The notes: generated by a model from the letters alone, not told the origin. Positions 12,416 through 26,069 are shown, counted from the stretch's first letter. The stretch: DNA of 64,000 bases from Anas platyrhynchos (GCF_047663525.1 NC_092590.1:12730001-12794000); one strand, 5' to 3'. Made by a program: numbers and translations.

Positions 12416-15400
12416 ACAGCATGTAGGAAAGGAAAAGCTATCTCAGCCTGGAGTATTCAGGTTGTCCTCATCGCAGGCTGGAGAGTTTTCCCCATCTGAT
12501 TATCTTTTTAATTGTGTTTGGTATTTGCTGATTTATAATTAGTTCTGCTGTTTTGCACCTGGTTTGATATCAGCCAAATACCAGCTCCCTTCTGCTGCAC
12601 TTTAAGCCTCTAAACAAAAGACACTGCCTTCATATATTTAAGCCTCAACAACTGCAGACAAGCATAAGATGGAGATATTCATGGCTAGACTTAGAAACAG
12701 CCTCCAGGTCTACCCACCATGCTTTGTATTTTGCTTCCTATAGGCAAATGAGGAATGAAGCTATCTACCAGACACATGCTTGCCTGTTATATTTTGTGCC
12801 CAGAGCTTTAAATAACAGCAAGCATGTACCCTTAAAACAGCATGCCCACAGGTTTGGACACTACACGGACCCAAACGAGGGCATGGAGGAAAGGCTGGGA
12901 GGCCAAGCATTTGCACCATGGGGCAGAGCAGCACGCATCAGAAGTCCCCCTCAGCCTCAGCCAGACAGAAGTATTGCATGCTGCGTGTTGCTCATGCACA
13001 GCACAGCCAGCTCATTGAGGAACAGGCATACTACGTGATCCAAATGCACTTGTGCAAGAGCTTGTCTGCAATATCAGGAGCCATGACTACAAAGAATAGA
13101 GGAGGCCCTTTTACCTACCTACTTTAATTCATACCAGCTATGGAAAAAGTAAAACAAAGAATAGCTGAGTAGCTCCTGTTTAAGCACTTCAGACTACTGC
13201 TTAATTCAGGGAGAAAGCAGAACAGAAAGGAATCCAAATAGGAGATTAAGAGCTATTTATTCTGCCATGGCCTTTGACAAGCAGAACATACAGAATCCCT
13301 TTCTCCTTAAGCACAAAAGCATAAATGGTCAATTTCCTTGCTCATAACTCCATAACTATTTTCTATTGACTTCTGTTAATTTTTCTGCTGACTTCTATGC
13401 TCAAAGCCTTCCCGGCTTTTGAGTTCAATAAGTCTCTGATCCACAGAGACAGATTCATCACTTCTACCTCCTCTCCCTGTAATCAGTTCCAAGAACTGCC
13501 TCAATTTCTTGGAGTTCATTCTTTCTCAGAACTAACCATTAATCAAAGATATCCAGTGTTTCAGCTAAACAAGCTCATTCCTCAACTAGTATATTCAATG
13601 AGATTTTCTTATATATTATTGTACATCTTGTATATTATTGTACTGCATCTAACCTCCTTCAACATAACCATACCTTTGGGACACAGTGGGCCTCAGATGT
13701 TGGCTAGCTGCAGGATTAGGTAAGCATACCTGGTCTCTGAAAACAGACTCAAGCATTTCCCTCATGGATTTATGCTTGGAGACACCTGTACTGGCTTTTA
13801 CCGTTATTAAAACAGTTGCTGATGGAAAGTCACTACTGGGATTACGCAGATTGCTTTAGAAGGGGAAACCTGGCTTTTGGGTGTGATGACCCACTTACTT
13901 ACATGCTTCATGAGGCACCTACAGCTCTATTGCATGGGGGCAAAATTAAGCCTTATGGACTGACTTGTTTGTCTTGCTTACTTGGCCAGATCACCCCTGC
14001 ATGTTTCCAGGAACAGAAAACGTCTCCTACAGCAATTATCTGGAAAAGAAATGAAACAAACAGCATTTTTAAACGCTGTTTGTCATGATCCAACTTGGTT
14101 TATGGTATTGAATGATTCATTTTGCTGAATCACAAAGAACAACTGAGAGATTTTTTTGGGAAATCTTACATTTCAAAAGGTTGAAGAGCAGGATTTCCCT
14201 TCCCTTGGCCTCAACGTGTATATCTGCAGTCTGGGGGCATGCCCTCCCTGCCCCAGCCCTGTGTCTGCTCAGGATGCCCCTGGGGCTTCCTAGTGAGATC
14301 CTTTAGCCCAGGAAATAAAGAAGATGAATGTTTTTTTTTTTTTTTTAAGAAGGTTGCTCTTTAAATGCTTGTGTTATTTGTATGAAGTTATGCATTTGTG
14401 CAGTGATATCCCTTCTGAAACTGATGTGGACCTAATCAGGGAAATGGCACAAACTGTGTTACATTATGAGGTTTAACATTTAATTACATTGGCCTACTTA
14501 TATGAATCAGATACTACTCTCTTACTCATAAAACACATCTGATTTCTTCACATGAACAATTGTGATACAAATGCAAAGGTCTACAAGTGGATGAAACCCC
14601 ATGATTTAACTATCCAGACAGTGTCTCCATTTTTCAAGTTTGATCACATGCATGAAACGACAAACAAAGCTCTCTTGTCCTCTGCAACTTTTACACAAAT
14701 ATTTAATTCTTAATTATTACTTCCTTTTGACAGAGGGAAAACAAAAAATTAATTGAAATATGAAAAGCAGCTGACTGACCCTGACATGATGATGTGTTTT
14801 TTTTTTCCCATTCCACATGGGAACTTCTGCAGAATGTAATGGGAAATAAAGCAGAGAGACCACAGATGGATATGGGTAAGGCATCAGCTGACATGCCACG
14901 GAGCCCCAGTCTGTGTCTCCATGCTGAATTGTGTCTTCTTTGCACAAAAGCTCTCTGCTGCCAGGGGCACAGAAATAAATTTACCAACTAAACCCCAAAC
15001 CCCCAAATGGCAAATGTCTGTTGATTGCTTCGTTAAGCTGCAAAACCAGATCACATTAGATCTGATTGATCATTAAACTTTGCCTCTAACTAAAGCTTCA
15101 GTGATGTTGGAGGGACAGCTGTGCATGGATAATCTTCCAGATGCATTCCTGACCCTTTCTGTACATTTCTTAAAAAATTAATTCACTAGTAATTCAGTAT
15201 GCAGTAATTCACTATGAAGATGTTAAACGTGAAGACTTTGCCAAAATGAAATACGTGATATTTTCAGTCCTGCCATCATACTTTCTCCTTTGAGCAAAAC
15301 CTCTTGTAAATTTAGGTTGAATTTGCGAAACATTAGATCAGTCTGAAGCTGAATTTCTCTGGCTGAATTTACGAAAAGAGAAGAAAAAATGCCGGGCTCT

Positions 15401-18119
15401 GTTACATATAAACATAAAAGGCCAACTGCCACTGGTGCATTTCCAGGTTTCCAAGTACAGGAACAATATCCCTCGTTAAGGAACTTAACATTATGAAAAG
15501 TAGTATTATTCTTCTCCTATATCTTATACTTACTGACTTGAGCAAATGAACATTTATTAGTAAAAGAAAAATGCTCTAATTCATAAACAGGCAGGGATGG
15601 CTGGGTGAGATAATTTCCAAGGAAGTGGAGATGACTAATTCTATATAGACAGCAAAATTTTGTGCTTGAGCACTTGAGAACCCTTCTGCTGCAGATATTC
15701 CTCCTGAAACATGCAACAATGTCTCACCACCCAGGCTTGCAGCTGAATGAAAGCTGAAGAATGAAATAATGCTGCATCTTAGTTCAAACCTTCCACCTAA
15801 TTACTAGCATTGGGATGCAAAGTGGAGCAGTAACTGGCAAAGAGGTAGGAAAGGGCTGACAGCAATTCAGCAGCCAGGGGAATGGTCCTTCAGTGCTTAG
15901 GGGATGATGAGGAAAGATGTGGGCTGTACTGCACTGATCCTATAACACCCTGTGAATGCTCTGACAGGGACATCTGCTGAGCTAAATCTTGGATTTAGTT
16001 TTAATCCATGTGGCTTCCTCTGCATTTATCTAGGGTTTTCAAACAGACCGGAAAGCCTCGGTGCTGACCAAGGAAGAAAAGAGGTCATTCAGTAAATGTC
16101 TTCGTATCCATGTATCACATGCACAGAGAACCGGCTTGGTGATTCTACGAAATACCCAAACACATGCCTGCAGAGCTATGCACAGGGCTCACCAGTATGG
16201 ACTGCAGCCAACCACAAAAAAAAAAAAAAAAAAAAAAAAACAACAAAACAAAGTTTCTTTATCACCAAAGGGCAAAGGGCTAAAATGCAACCTTCTGGGT
16301 GGCGAGGCAGCAGATTCTCCTAAGAAAACACCTCTGCCATTGACAGCGATGAGGTGGTGACTGATCTGAAATGATGTCTCTCCACCCAGATTAGATCCTC
16401 ACTTACAGACCAAAATCTCAACCAGTTTGTTTTCACAGTCCTAAATACAGAAGCAAATATCACTTCAATGAAGAGCCCTCATGCAACAAATTGTGATACA
16501 AAGTCCCAGGCCAATTGCATACAACTAGCAGTCCATCATTTTTTTTCGTTCTGTCAACAGCTGTTACAGGGTGAAAGGGCAGCATAAATGGAGAGCTTAA
16601 TCTGCAAGAAATCACAACCAGAGGAACTGAAGCTTAAATCAGTTTGATGCATTACCAACTTCATTATTTTAAATGCACAGGCACAAATCTGTTCTAATTT
16701 TAGGAAGCACAGGAATTTATTTCATTGTTCACATGTGCAGTGAGTGGCACGTAGCAGAGAAGAAGAATTATTTTTTCTTCAGAAGAATAAACCTACCTCT
16801 GATCCTGTAAAAAGCTGTGCTCACCTGAGTAACATGTGCTTCTGAAAAACAATATTTGTAAATCTTACAGTGTAGTTCTGCCCCAAGTTGCAGAGCTTTT
16901 CTTGTCAATTTCTTACAGGTAAAGTAAAAAAGGACTTTTTTTTTACTATCTTGTAATTCATTTGAGGTATAATCCTAGCGCAAAGAAGTGCTTGTGCTTT
17001 ATACCAACTAAACATAGAAAACTTCTGGAGAGAAGGTACAGTTTTAACTCATTAATCACCTCATATTAAAAGCAAATTACCGGTATTCTTACCATGCATT
17101 CTTTACCACGTAATCCAGCCAAGGTAGGAACAAGCTGCTGGGTGTTAAAAACAATTCCTGGAGAATTCCTTCTATTTCACCTCTAAAAAGGGTTCATAAC
17201 CAGAACCCTCAACATGTGTCTGTATTCCACACTCTACTCTAACATAAGCTTCACAGTGGCTCAAAACCTTGCAAATATTTATGAAATAAATTTGTTTCCT
17301 ATTAGATCCATTTACGTCTTCACCAAAAGCAAAGCTTTTGAGAACCACAAATACCAGTTCAATTTTCTTATAATGAAATGGAAAGAGGAATTCCCAGCTG
17401 CTTCTCTGCAACTGAAGGAACTGCCATGGTGCCTTAGGCTGCTTTAAATATTTAATGACCAATTAAAAGCCAGTAAAATATGGCTTTAGTTAAACCACTT
17501 TTAACTTCCCTCTTTGGGATGTACTGAAAACTACCCCATTCCATTGACACGCTGGAGGAAAGGAACATTAAAGCATAAAGCAATATTGTAAATTCAAGGC
17601 AAACTCAAAAGCAAGGAAATGTCACCATTAAGGTTAGCCTAGAAATTTGGCTCAGAACTCAGATTATACCAGCCCTGATTAATTTTTTTTTGATTTGGTT
17701 TGTTTTTTTGATAAAACTGTCTCTCAGCTGTAAAAAATGGCGGTGACCAGAAGGTCAGCTGCTAACTCTGCTGGAATAGGTTTATTGCATGGAAATGGGT
17801 TGACCTGCAGCAAGTGACTGATGGAGCTACAAGGCTCTGGCACCTCCTTATCACGGGGGTGAGTGTTTTGGTTAGTGCAGTTCTCTACATCTGCAAAGAG
17901 CACTGACAGCCACTGACTTACGAAAAAAATAAAAATGAATGAAACCCCAAAACAGATCTGTGAGGCACAAGTCAGACCTATTCCTTTAACACCAAGTCTT
18001 TCTCCAACACCACTGCATGTAGACGACACAGGAACAGAAAATCAAAGCACAGCAACATTGAACAGACTTTGTTAAGGGCAAAGTACAAATGAACTGGAGT
18101 AAAGAGGGAAAACATTAAA
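12416..18119. other. Intergenic DNA upstream of HPGDS, no gene recognised
   Basis: AT-rich non-coding sequence with several homopolymer runs. ORFs of up to about 108 codons (for example 12724-13038 and 13397-13723) have no recognisable domain and no supporting splice or promoter structure, so I treat them as chance. The stretch between 18120 and the promoter contains a paired GATA motif, listed separately. Confidence 0.6.
16216..16240. repeat. Poly(A) run
   Basis: Twenty-five consecutive A residues followed by CAACAAAACAAAG. Possibly an old retrotransposon tail, but no recognisable body precedes it. Confidence 0.75.
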
Positions 18120-18132
18120 AGATAAGATAAGG
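18120..18132 (+). promoter_or_regulatory. Tandem GATA motif upstream of HPGDS
   Basis: AGATAAGATAAGG contains two overlapping matches to the GATA-factor consensus WGATAR, about 640 bases upstream of the proposed HPGDS TATA box. GATA factors are active in mast cells and megakaryocytes, where HPGDS is expressed. Regulation here is inference: single GATA motifs are common by chance, and only the pairing and position make this one worth noting. Confidence 0.35.
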
Positions 18133-18677
18133 ACCAGTAACTTCACAGAGCTCCGACTACTAACGTGCATTACTCATGCACAGGGTTTGCTAGAATATTC
18201 TTTCCCCTTCTTCGCTGGTAAAAACAACTACAACCACCTCTTAAATCCCTTAGTTCTTCATGAAAAAGGCCTGGAAGTTTATTTTATTTTATTTTTATTT
18301 CTGGCTTCTCTGTTTTAATGTAATTGCAGGTATTTAATATGTTGTTTTATACTTAGGTCAGATCATGGCTGTATGTTAGTTAGAGATAATCTAACATAAC
18401 CAAGACATTTCTTGGCTTGCTCCATGCCTTTTATTTTTTAATTAAAAAAAAAAAATCTTGCTCATATCCCCATTGTCTGACCATTCAGATGCCTACTTAT
18501 TTTTTACCCCAAAAAGCATTTCAAAGTATTTCTTGCCCATGAACTCAAGCTGAAAAACTCCAGTACCCAATTTACTGCAATAGTTTTTTTTTTGTTTTGT
18601 TTTGTTTTTTAATATATAAAAAAAAGTCCCAAAGAGCTTGCTTGTTATTCTGTTATCCAAGGAAATGATGCATTTGG

Positions 18678-18702
18678 GGTGTGTGTGTATATGTGTGTGG
18701 TG
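18678..18702. repeat. GT-rich microsatellite
   Basis: A short imperfect GT run (GGGTGTGTGTGTATATGTGTG) just upstream of the proposed HPGDS promoter. Confidence 0.65.
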
Positions 18703-18737
18703 GAAGAATCATGATAGCATACTTGTCACGGGGAGTG

Positions 18738-18790
18738 GTTTGCATATTAATAAACAGTATATATGAGCCTTTTCCACAGAGCCCAGCACT
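18738..18790 (+). promoter_or_regulatory. HPGDS: Proposed HPGDS core promoter: octamer-like site and TATA box
   Basis: GTTTGCAT at 18738-18745 matches seven of eight bases of the POU octamer ATTTGCAT. TATATAT lies at 18758-18764. A start site about 30 bases downstream would fall near 18788. A consensus splice donor (AAA|GTGAGT) follows at 18841, which fits a short first exon. I recall that human HPGDS has an untranslated first exon and that an Oct-1 element in its 5' flank is reported to drive transcription in megakaryoblastic cells. The arrangement here matches that plan. No other plus-strand promoter plus donor of this quality was noticed upstream of the first coding exon. Confidence 0.55.
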
Positions 18791-18840
18791 CAGAGAAGCT
18801 CCTGTGAACCGAGGAAGAGACCACATAGCACTGCACCAAA
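18788..18840 (+). other. HPGDS: Proposed untranslated exon 1 of HPGDS
   Basis: About 53 bases between the inferred start site and the donor GTGAGT at 18841. It contains no ATG, as expected for a clean leader. Joined to the acceptor at 29133-29134 it would give the start context CCAAAG ATG C, with A at -3. That the first coding exon begins one base before the ATG, after a pyrimidine-rich tract and AG, shows that a 5' untranslated exon must exist somewhere upstream. This is the best candidate I see, but only transcript data can confirm it. The start position is uncertain by several bases. Confidence 0.5.
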
Positions 18841-21800
18841 GTGAGTTCTGTTTCAGCTTTCCTTACTGCAAGAATTTGACTTTTCTTCTTTCCCCTTTCT
18901 TCTAATCTTATTCTGCCCTCCTTAGGGCTGCTTCTATACCAGCTGCATGGTGTTTGTTTTTGACAATTATTTCTACTTGGATAGCAAGTACTGAAAGTAT
19001 CTCATTTTTACAGTTTTGTTAAACTTATTCAGTGTAACTCTGACTACAGCTGCTGGCACCGTGAGGGATAACCACAAGCTTTACACATCGTCTGCATGTG
19101 TAACTTAGCTGCCCCATCTATAAAACTTTTATTTTTTTTGCTGCTTACAGGCGTTTTAAGCTCCCTGCTCTGCTTTAGACATCTGTACTATCACATGCAC
19201 TTCTACAAGCAGGTTTCAGAGGTTTCTTCTCTGGAGGCAAAGAAGCAAATTACTGGCATGTTGTAAAAGCAAGCCCCCACTTCTCACCCGCAGCTGATAC
19301 TATCAGTAATGAGCTGCTTTGATACTCCGGGTATTTGTCAGATACATCCAAAGAAAAGGCAGCAAAAAGCTGATGTGGGGAAGCTCCTGAGGTTCTGCAG
19401 TGGGCTTCCAGTAAACAAGGAAACATTTTAAACCAATATTCTATTAGACATGAAGGCTGACATATGCACTCACTTGCATAACCAAACCAAATCTAGGCTA
19501 ATGTCAGAGGAATTAGATAAATATTAAGCAGCACTAACCAATTCCTCCAGGTCACTTTTATGCACTGTTCTGTCCATTTTCCAAATTCCTGTCTGTCCTC
19601 TGCTTCACCAGTGGATTAACGTACTCCCATCCTAATTCCCACCATTATTTCATAGAAGAAATCCTTCTGCATCTGCTTCTACTTGCTGCATTTTCTCCTT
19701 TCCAAAATATATGAGTTTCATTGTTGATTTTTATCTTTTGCTTCAAAATGATGCTCTGAATATCTATTCAGGATTTTTTTTTCCTTTAATATCTCAATGC
19801 CTTCATTTTTCTGTCTATACTCTTCCTGCACATTTCTTCTGCTTAAAACCAGCCTTTATTGCTTGTTTCAACATAACCTAAGAAACCAACCTTAGCTTTA
19901 AAGTATTTTTCCTGAGCATCTATGATACTTATAACTATTTTGAAATGCTAGCGCATTTACATGCAAAAGCTTCAAACTATGAAAGAAAAAAATGGTCAGA
20001 GAGGTCTTTCAGAAGTTTGCTTTTGTTTACCTTTTTGTTTTTAACCCAAAAAGCATCTACCACTCCCTAAAAATATATACATAATGTGAAAATCCCGTCT
20101 CGACAGCACACAAACATACTAGATCTATTTTGATAGAAATTACTCTGAAGCTCTCTCAATTTTAACCCCCCCAAAATTATACATCAGTATTCCTAGAATT
20201 CTGGTTTTGTGCAGTTAATAAATGTTTCAGCCTGTTGTCCTCAGTGCAGCACTCATACTCCACTGAACACAGTCTGCTGCTCATAAGATTTGCTCATAAG
20301 ATTTCTGGTTGCTGTTCGCCATACACAGCCTTCTATTAAGCTGTTACAAAGTAGAAACTGTTGAAGAGAGTGCTCGTTTTTCAGCAAAATCTTACAGGAG
20401 TAATTACACTAACAGCTACAGCTGGTATTGATTAGCAAGTGGTATGCCACACTGCTGAAAGCTGTGTATTCATGTCTGCTGAAGACTTATCATATACGCT
20501 ATAAATCTCAAACAGGTGAATATTTTTACCCTTTTACCAGGTAGTCCAGGAGGAAAATGCAATAAAATAAGTAGAATCTGCCAAATTCCACATAAATCCT
20601 ACACATTGTGAAGAACCTCATTTACCTGTAGTTGATTTGTTAAATTTTCTGTAAAATAAACTACAGCAATGAACTGAAAAAATTAAATACTCTATTTGCT
20701 CCTTAGAGGTGACTATAGAGTATTGCTGGAATGACTCTGTAAAGCAAGAACATGAAATGGAACAGGAGAAAAAACAAAGACGTTCAACTAATATCAGATA
20801 GGTACTTTCACACTTTCAATCTGGGTAAAAAATGGCAAAGCTTTCTTGTGACACCACCTATTTTGCACCAGGTGGTATTTGTGGGGATGGGAGAGCGGGT
20901 ATTGCAACCTTCATAGGCTGCCATTTCTAACTCCCACCCACTGATAGATGACACTAGGATCCTTCAAATACTGTCTCATGCTGGGCTGAGTTTGAGGAGT
21001 AACATAACAAATAAAAATATACAGAAAGTAGGATTTGAAAGGCTTCACAATTTTTCCGTGGTAAACTTACTTGCCAACCAGAAAGAACAAATACAATACA
21101 CCAGTCTCTGTAACTCTGTGCCATAGGTAAATGAGTATTTTGTGCCAGGTCGAGGAACCCAAAGTCATGGTCACTGTCCCAGAGCTAGACTCTGCTCATT
21201 GTATCCATGAAAAAGATTGACTTGGCTGTAAACCATTGTCCAATAAGTACATTTTCCTGAAGTGTAGGGACAAATAGGTTCCAGATTTACATGCCAAGCA
21301 GTTCATGAACATAAGTCAAGCGATCTACCACCAGACCTAGGTGGTCCCCCAGCCTTCTGTACAGGTGTTACTCGAGGCTGTAGGCCTGCACTTCTCCTCA
21401 TTCATCTTCTCAAGCAGACTGTCAGTATCCAAAGAGCACTCTAATGGGTCCTTGGTCTCCTCCAGCTCATTCTGCTGTGAAACTAATTTCAGCAATCTGA
21501 AAAAACAGGAGATAAAAACACTGGTGCCACTAGGGTATGCACCGCCAGGCGTAGGCCAGAGGAGGAGGACACAGGAAGCCTCACAGACAGTGCTAGATAT
21601 CTCTGCAAACTAAATAAAACTATAACAGGTTACATCCATGGTAGCTATAGGAAATGCACATTGTCCTGAAAATCTAACCCTTTCTCTTTTATGTCTGAAG
21701 TGTTCTTTAATCTCAGCTAGTTTGGGATTCACAACATGTGACAGTTAAAGAACATCTCAGTTTAGACTAGCAAAGAGAATGAGCCGGTGTTCATAGTTCC

Positions 21801-21874
21801 CCTTGTATATATACACACACGCGCACGTGGCTGGGGTAGGAGGAAAAAAAAGGCTCTTTCTTTTCTAAACCCAA

Positions 21875-21955
21875 TGAAAGATACTAGGTGGTCAAGATGA
21901 TTTGATGGTTGTTACGTAAATTACGGTGTTGGATGATCTTGAGAGTTCAGGATGT
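21875..21955 (+). mobile_element. Possible decayed CR1 LINE tail
   Basis: The wording GTGGTCAAGATGATTTGATGG followed by GGTGTTGGATGATCTTGAGAG resembles the last part of avian CR1 elements. Divergence is high and the octamer tail is missing, so confidence is low. Confidence 0.3.
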
Positions 21956-23653
21956 GGACATGAAATTGTCCTGGCAAAACCAGCAGCTGCTTTTGGAGAG
22001 CTGACAAATCCACTTAACACACAGCTAAGCAACTTGCAGCTATCCTTTGCTTTATAGGGGTATTGTGAGTGGGTGTTGATTTATCTGAAGACTACAGAAA
22101 CAGACACAAGGCATGAATTTTACAAGAATGACTGGTGTTGGCAAGAATTATGATTATTTAGGTTTTTGTTCTACCACAATGTGCTTCAGGGAATTTTTAA
22201 AACATCTGATGAGGAAATAAAAGATTTAAACAGTCTCTCCTTAGAAATTATTCAGACAAAGGAGTGGCTAGGATATTTCCTGAGATTTATCCTCTTGCAT
22301 TTTTATTTTTCCATATCCTTTGTTCTCAGGTGTGTAATTTATTAATTTGAAGCTCATTACATCTTGGGAGGCTGTACAAAACGATTTCAGAAATTTATTT
22401 ACATAAAACTGGGACCAAGTAATTATAAATCAAAAGGCTGAGAATGAAACAGAAAGCAAAATCATCACAGATGCTCAGGTCATAAGCCAAAGAGCCTGGC
22501 AGATGAGGCAGGAGAAGCTGCCCTTTCCCAGGACATTTGTTGGAATACTGAGCAGATCACCACTGCAGTGTCTGGCTCAGTAATGGTGATGTGAAGGCAC
22601 TAGAGTGATAGCTGGCCACTCAATGAATTAAGCATGTGCTCACATACAAGAACCACTCTTTAACCCAACACTTGCTTTGACTCTAGCAAAAACAAAGGTT
22701 AAAACAGAGTTAGGACCAAAACCTGTTTGGTGCTTCCTCCCCCCACTGAGGATGGTATCCCCCACTAGATACTTATCCATGGCCTGCTGCAGCTAATGAA
22801 AAGTGTTCCCAAGGACAGTGATGGATGTAGAGGTAGGTTTGAGGGGATGGGGCATTGAGAATGGATGGAAGAGAACAAGGTGCCCGCCACATCCTAAGGC
22901 AGCACTACTTCACTACTTTTTAACATTTTCTGTAATGATTCTATGCACAGTTATACATATGGAAAGGCCTATATTGCCACACAAAAATACCTCCCATGGA
23001 GGTCATGGAAAAAGCAGGAAACAGTAGCCTGGATGGATTTCTGTTTTTTGTTTTGTATGTTAGCTTATTTGTTTCCATTTTTATCTAAGAAGGTATAACT
23101 GCTCTTTCAGGAACCTAGAAATGCAACACCTTCCCAGCTGTGTTACTAGCAAAAAAAAAAAAGACAGTACTTAGCCTGGATCTGCCCATCACCACCTGTC
23201 TGCTGCCTTGTGCTGCTGAGATGCAAGCATCCCTCAGTCGCTTCAAAGGGAATGTGATGAACTCCAAGTACTGGAGTTCATATAGTTTTGGCTGCAGTCA
23301 CATGAGGAGCCATCATTGTGAAGGCAGCTGGGAGAAAGCCAATGGACACTCACCTCCTCCTTCAACACTGTTCCTTAGAGTGCCAGTCCATCTAAACTAC
23401 TTTCACTTTGACCTCTTGCCTTCAAAAACTTCTCAGAAAAAGCATTTTCCCAATCTTCTGCTTAAACCAACACAGATAAGGCTTTCAAAAGCCCTCACGC
23501 ACATAGCAGGGTCACTGAACGTATTACTAGCACTCCTCAGTAATCATGTGGCAATGCCTTAAGGATCCTTCTCATGTTAGAAGACTCATTTCCACCACAG
23601 GTTGCAAATAACCGATGCACTGGATAAACTCCTGAACTCCCCTCTCCCCACCC

Positions 23654-23672
23654 AAAAAAAAAAAAAAAAAAA
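23654..23672. repeat. Poly(A) run
   Basis: Nineteen consecutive A residues after a C-rich stretch, in HPGDS intron 1. Confidence 0.7.
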
Positions 23673-26050
23673 GAGTGCTTGTAGCTCTTTGCAGGTCTGC
23701 ACCTAATCTTGAAAATCAAGTTAAGGCGTATCAGGCTGTAGCTATTATGTTTAGGATTTGTTATTTCAAAACTCAGTCCTAAATCAAGTTGCATAAACAT
23801 TTACTTCAGATGATTTGTGTGTTAAACAGAAGAGAGGGTGCAGTGCTTTTTTTTTTTTTCTTTCCTCTCCAAAGTCCAGATTGCTATCTGGCATAGAAAA
23901 AGAAAGGATCAAATTAAAAAGTTTACTTTCTATAATTGGGGTGGAGTGGGAAGAAAACATTGACATCAACTCTCTGAGAAGCAAAGGCCGCTGTTGAAAT
24001 CTTCCATATGAAGACTTGCAAAGTCTTCCATTAATCTACCAATATTATCCAATCCTCATCCTCAAAAGAGGCATGGAAATTTTCTCAGCGAAAGAAGAGT
24101 TAATCAATTAAAACATCTTTAGGCAGAAAAAAAATATTGTCTTTAGTTTTCAAAGATCTAAAATCTCTTTTGAGCCTCTAATATTTTTGACTCCATGTTT
24201 AAAAGAAGCAGGTGTTCATGCTTCAGAAAAGGACTTTTGTCCATGTTCTGAGGAAAATTAGGATTTTTTCTTTTAGCTGCATGATTAAAGAGGACCATCT
24301 AGCTTCTTCAAAAAGGACTTTGAAGTTGAATATCTGCACTCTCTTAACTTCAGCCAAAACCCTGGCTATTTATCAGCTCACTTTTTTTTTTTTTTTTCAG
24401 TGCTATAAACAGAAGCTTGACAGGCTCTTTGAATTTACAGAAACAAGCAGTCTGGGGAGCCGCACGGGTCTCTCCTGCCTGGCTGCGTAACTCGTGGAAG
24501 TGTCCACTGCTTCAGTGGAAATAGCAGGGAAAAAAAACATCACTTGGAAAGGGGAACGTTTTAAAATTGGGGAAGGAGAGAACTGCTTTAGTCCTCTGCT
24601 CTCCAGTTACAGGGATGAGGAATCTCTATGTTTGAGAAGGACAATCAGGCAAAAATAAACTTAATATACCTAGTGTTTCTCAGGTGAAATGAAGCATAAT
24701 AAGTTTCCTTTAACCAGTGCCTTTCCTGGATAATACATTTCTTCATGCTTCACAAAGTAACAGAACTCTTCTCGGCTCCTAAGCATCCAAAAATAAACAA
24801 AATAAAAAAATCCATGCTTTATACTTGTATAGGCTACTTCTGATAAAGTACATGTAACAACACTTTCACCTATGTATACCGTGAAGAAAAGCAGAGCCAG
24901 ACAACTTCTCCCCTTTCCCTTTCTGTATCATGTTTCCTAACTGGCATTAGCACTGTTGGACCCAGCGGCTGGGTTTGGGAAAATGTTCAGCTGAGATGGA
25001 TTAGAAGAACTTTAGGTTGTGTAAGGGGGCATGGTACATTTAGGACACCACAAAAATACATAGGTGAGTAAATTTAAGAATTACCTGAAATTGCAGTACC
25101 AACCTCCTCCTTGGTAGGTAATTCAAAATCAGGCTGTTGGATTTGGATCCATTTCACACATAGTCACCTATTTTTTCAAGCCAAGTTTGTACAAACTCCA
25201 TGTAAAGAAACAGCAACTACTTTAAAAAAAGTATTAAGAAGGAAGGAAAAATATCCACCAAGCTACGCAGCTTCAGTTGGGAAGACCCAACCTTCTCTAT
25301 TTTGACTGGTGGCTAAGTCATGGTCTCCAATTTCACCAGTGCTACCCTAAGTCATATTAGCAGAGAAATATGAAATAGAGCTCCCTGTCTGAAAAACTAC
25401 TGATTAAAAACTCAAGCTGACACCTCTGTCAGCTTGTATAGTGCTTGCCTACCAGACTTGCATACTACTTATCTACGTCAAAGTTCTGGCAGGAGTCTTC
25501 TGTCATACTTCTGTCTTATACTTATACATGTATGTTAAACATAGACCACCTAAAAGGAGTTCCTTCTCTGGGGTTTTATTAATAAGAAACCAAATGTTTA
25601 TCAGTTAAACTAAAACCATTTGATTTGGTACACGGAGGAAACCTGTGACACAGGTGGACACTTGCCACCTAAATTTGCTGTCTACGAGGTCAATCACCCC
25701 CAGACCAGCACAGCTGTTAACTTCTGCTGATTGCATGTCTTTTTCTTGCCCCGGAGTGGTCTGCTGTCTTATTTTTACACAACAACTCATATGAACCATG
25801 ACTGGTGCACTCATAGTTATTTGTACACAGCTACCGTGCAAGGCCCTGGCTGCCCAGCCCCAAAGAGCTCCCAACATAAACAAATACATGTATAAAGCAA
25901 AGCATCACCTCTTCCAAACAGACTGCTTGTTCTGTAGAGGTACACTGGAGAACCTCAACCCAATGCTACTGGTTGTGCTTGCTGGAGGGAAACGTTAGAT
26001 GTTTTAAAAATCTTCTAACAGTGATGGAACCAGACTTTATATATTATAGG

Positions 26051-26069
26051 AAAAAAAAAAAAAAAAAAA
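26051..26069. repeat. Poly(A) run
   Basis: Nineteen A residues followed by CAAAACAAAAAACA, in HPGDS intron 1. No attached element body recognised. Confidence 0.7.

Noticed and set aside
12918..13127. Short frame starting Met-Gly-Gln-Ser-Ser, which recalls a myristoylated retroviral Gag start
   Set aside because: Only the first few residues are suggestive. No further Gag similarity and no LTR or pol nearby.
1..18000. Search for PDLIM5 exons expected upstream of HPGDS by synteny
   Set aside because: No segment resembling PDZ or LIM domains or a CpG-island promoter was found, so the gene must lie further left if synteny holds.
23140..23562. 140-codon plus-strand ORF, the longest in the window
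   Set aside because: It lies in HPGDS intron 1, starts beside an A run, resembles no family I know and has no splice or promoter support. Its length is within chance for 64 kb.
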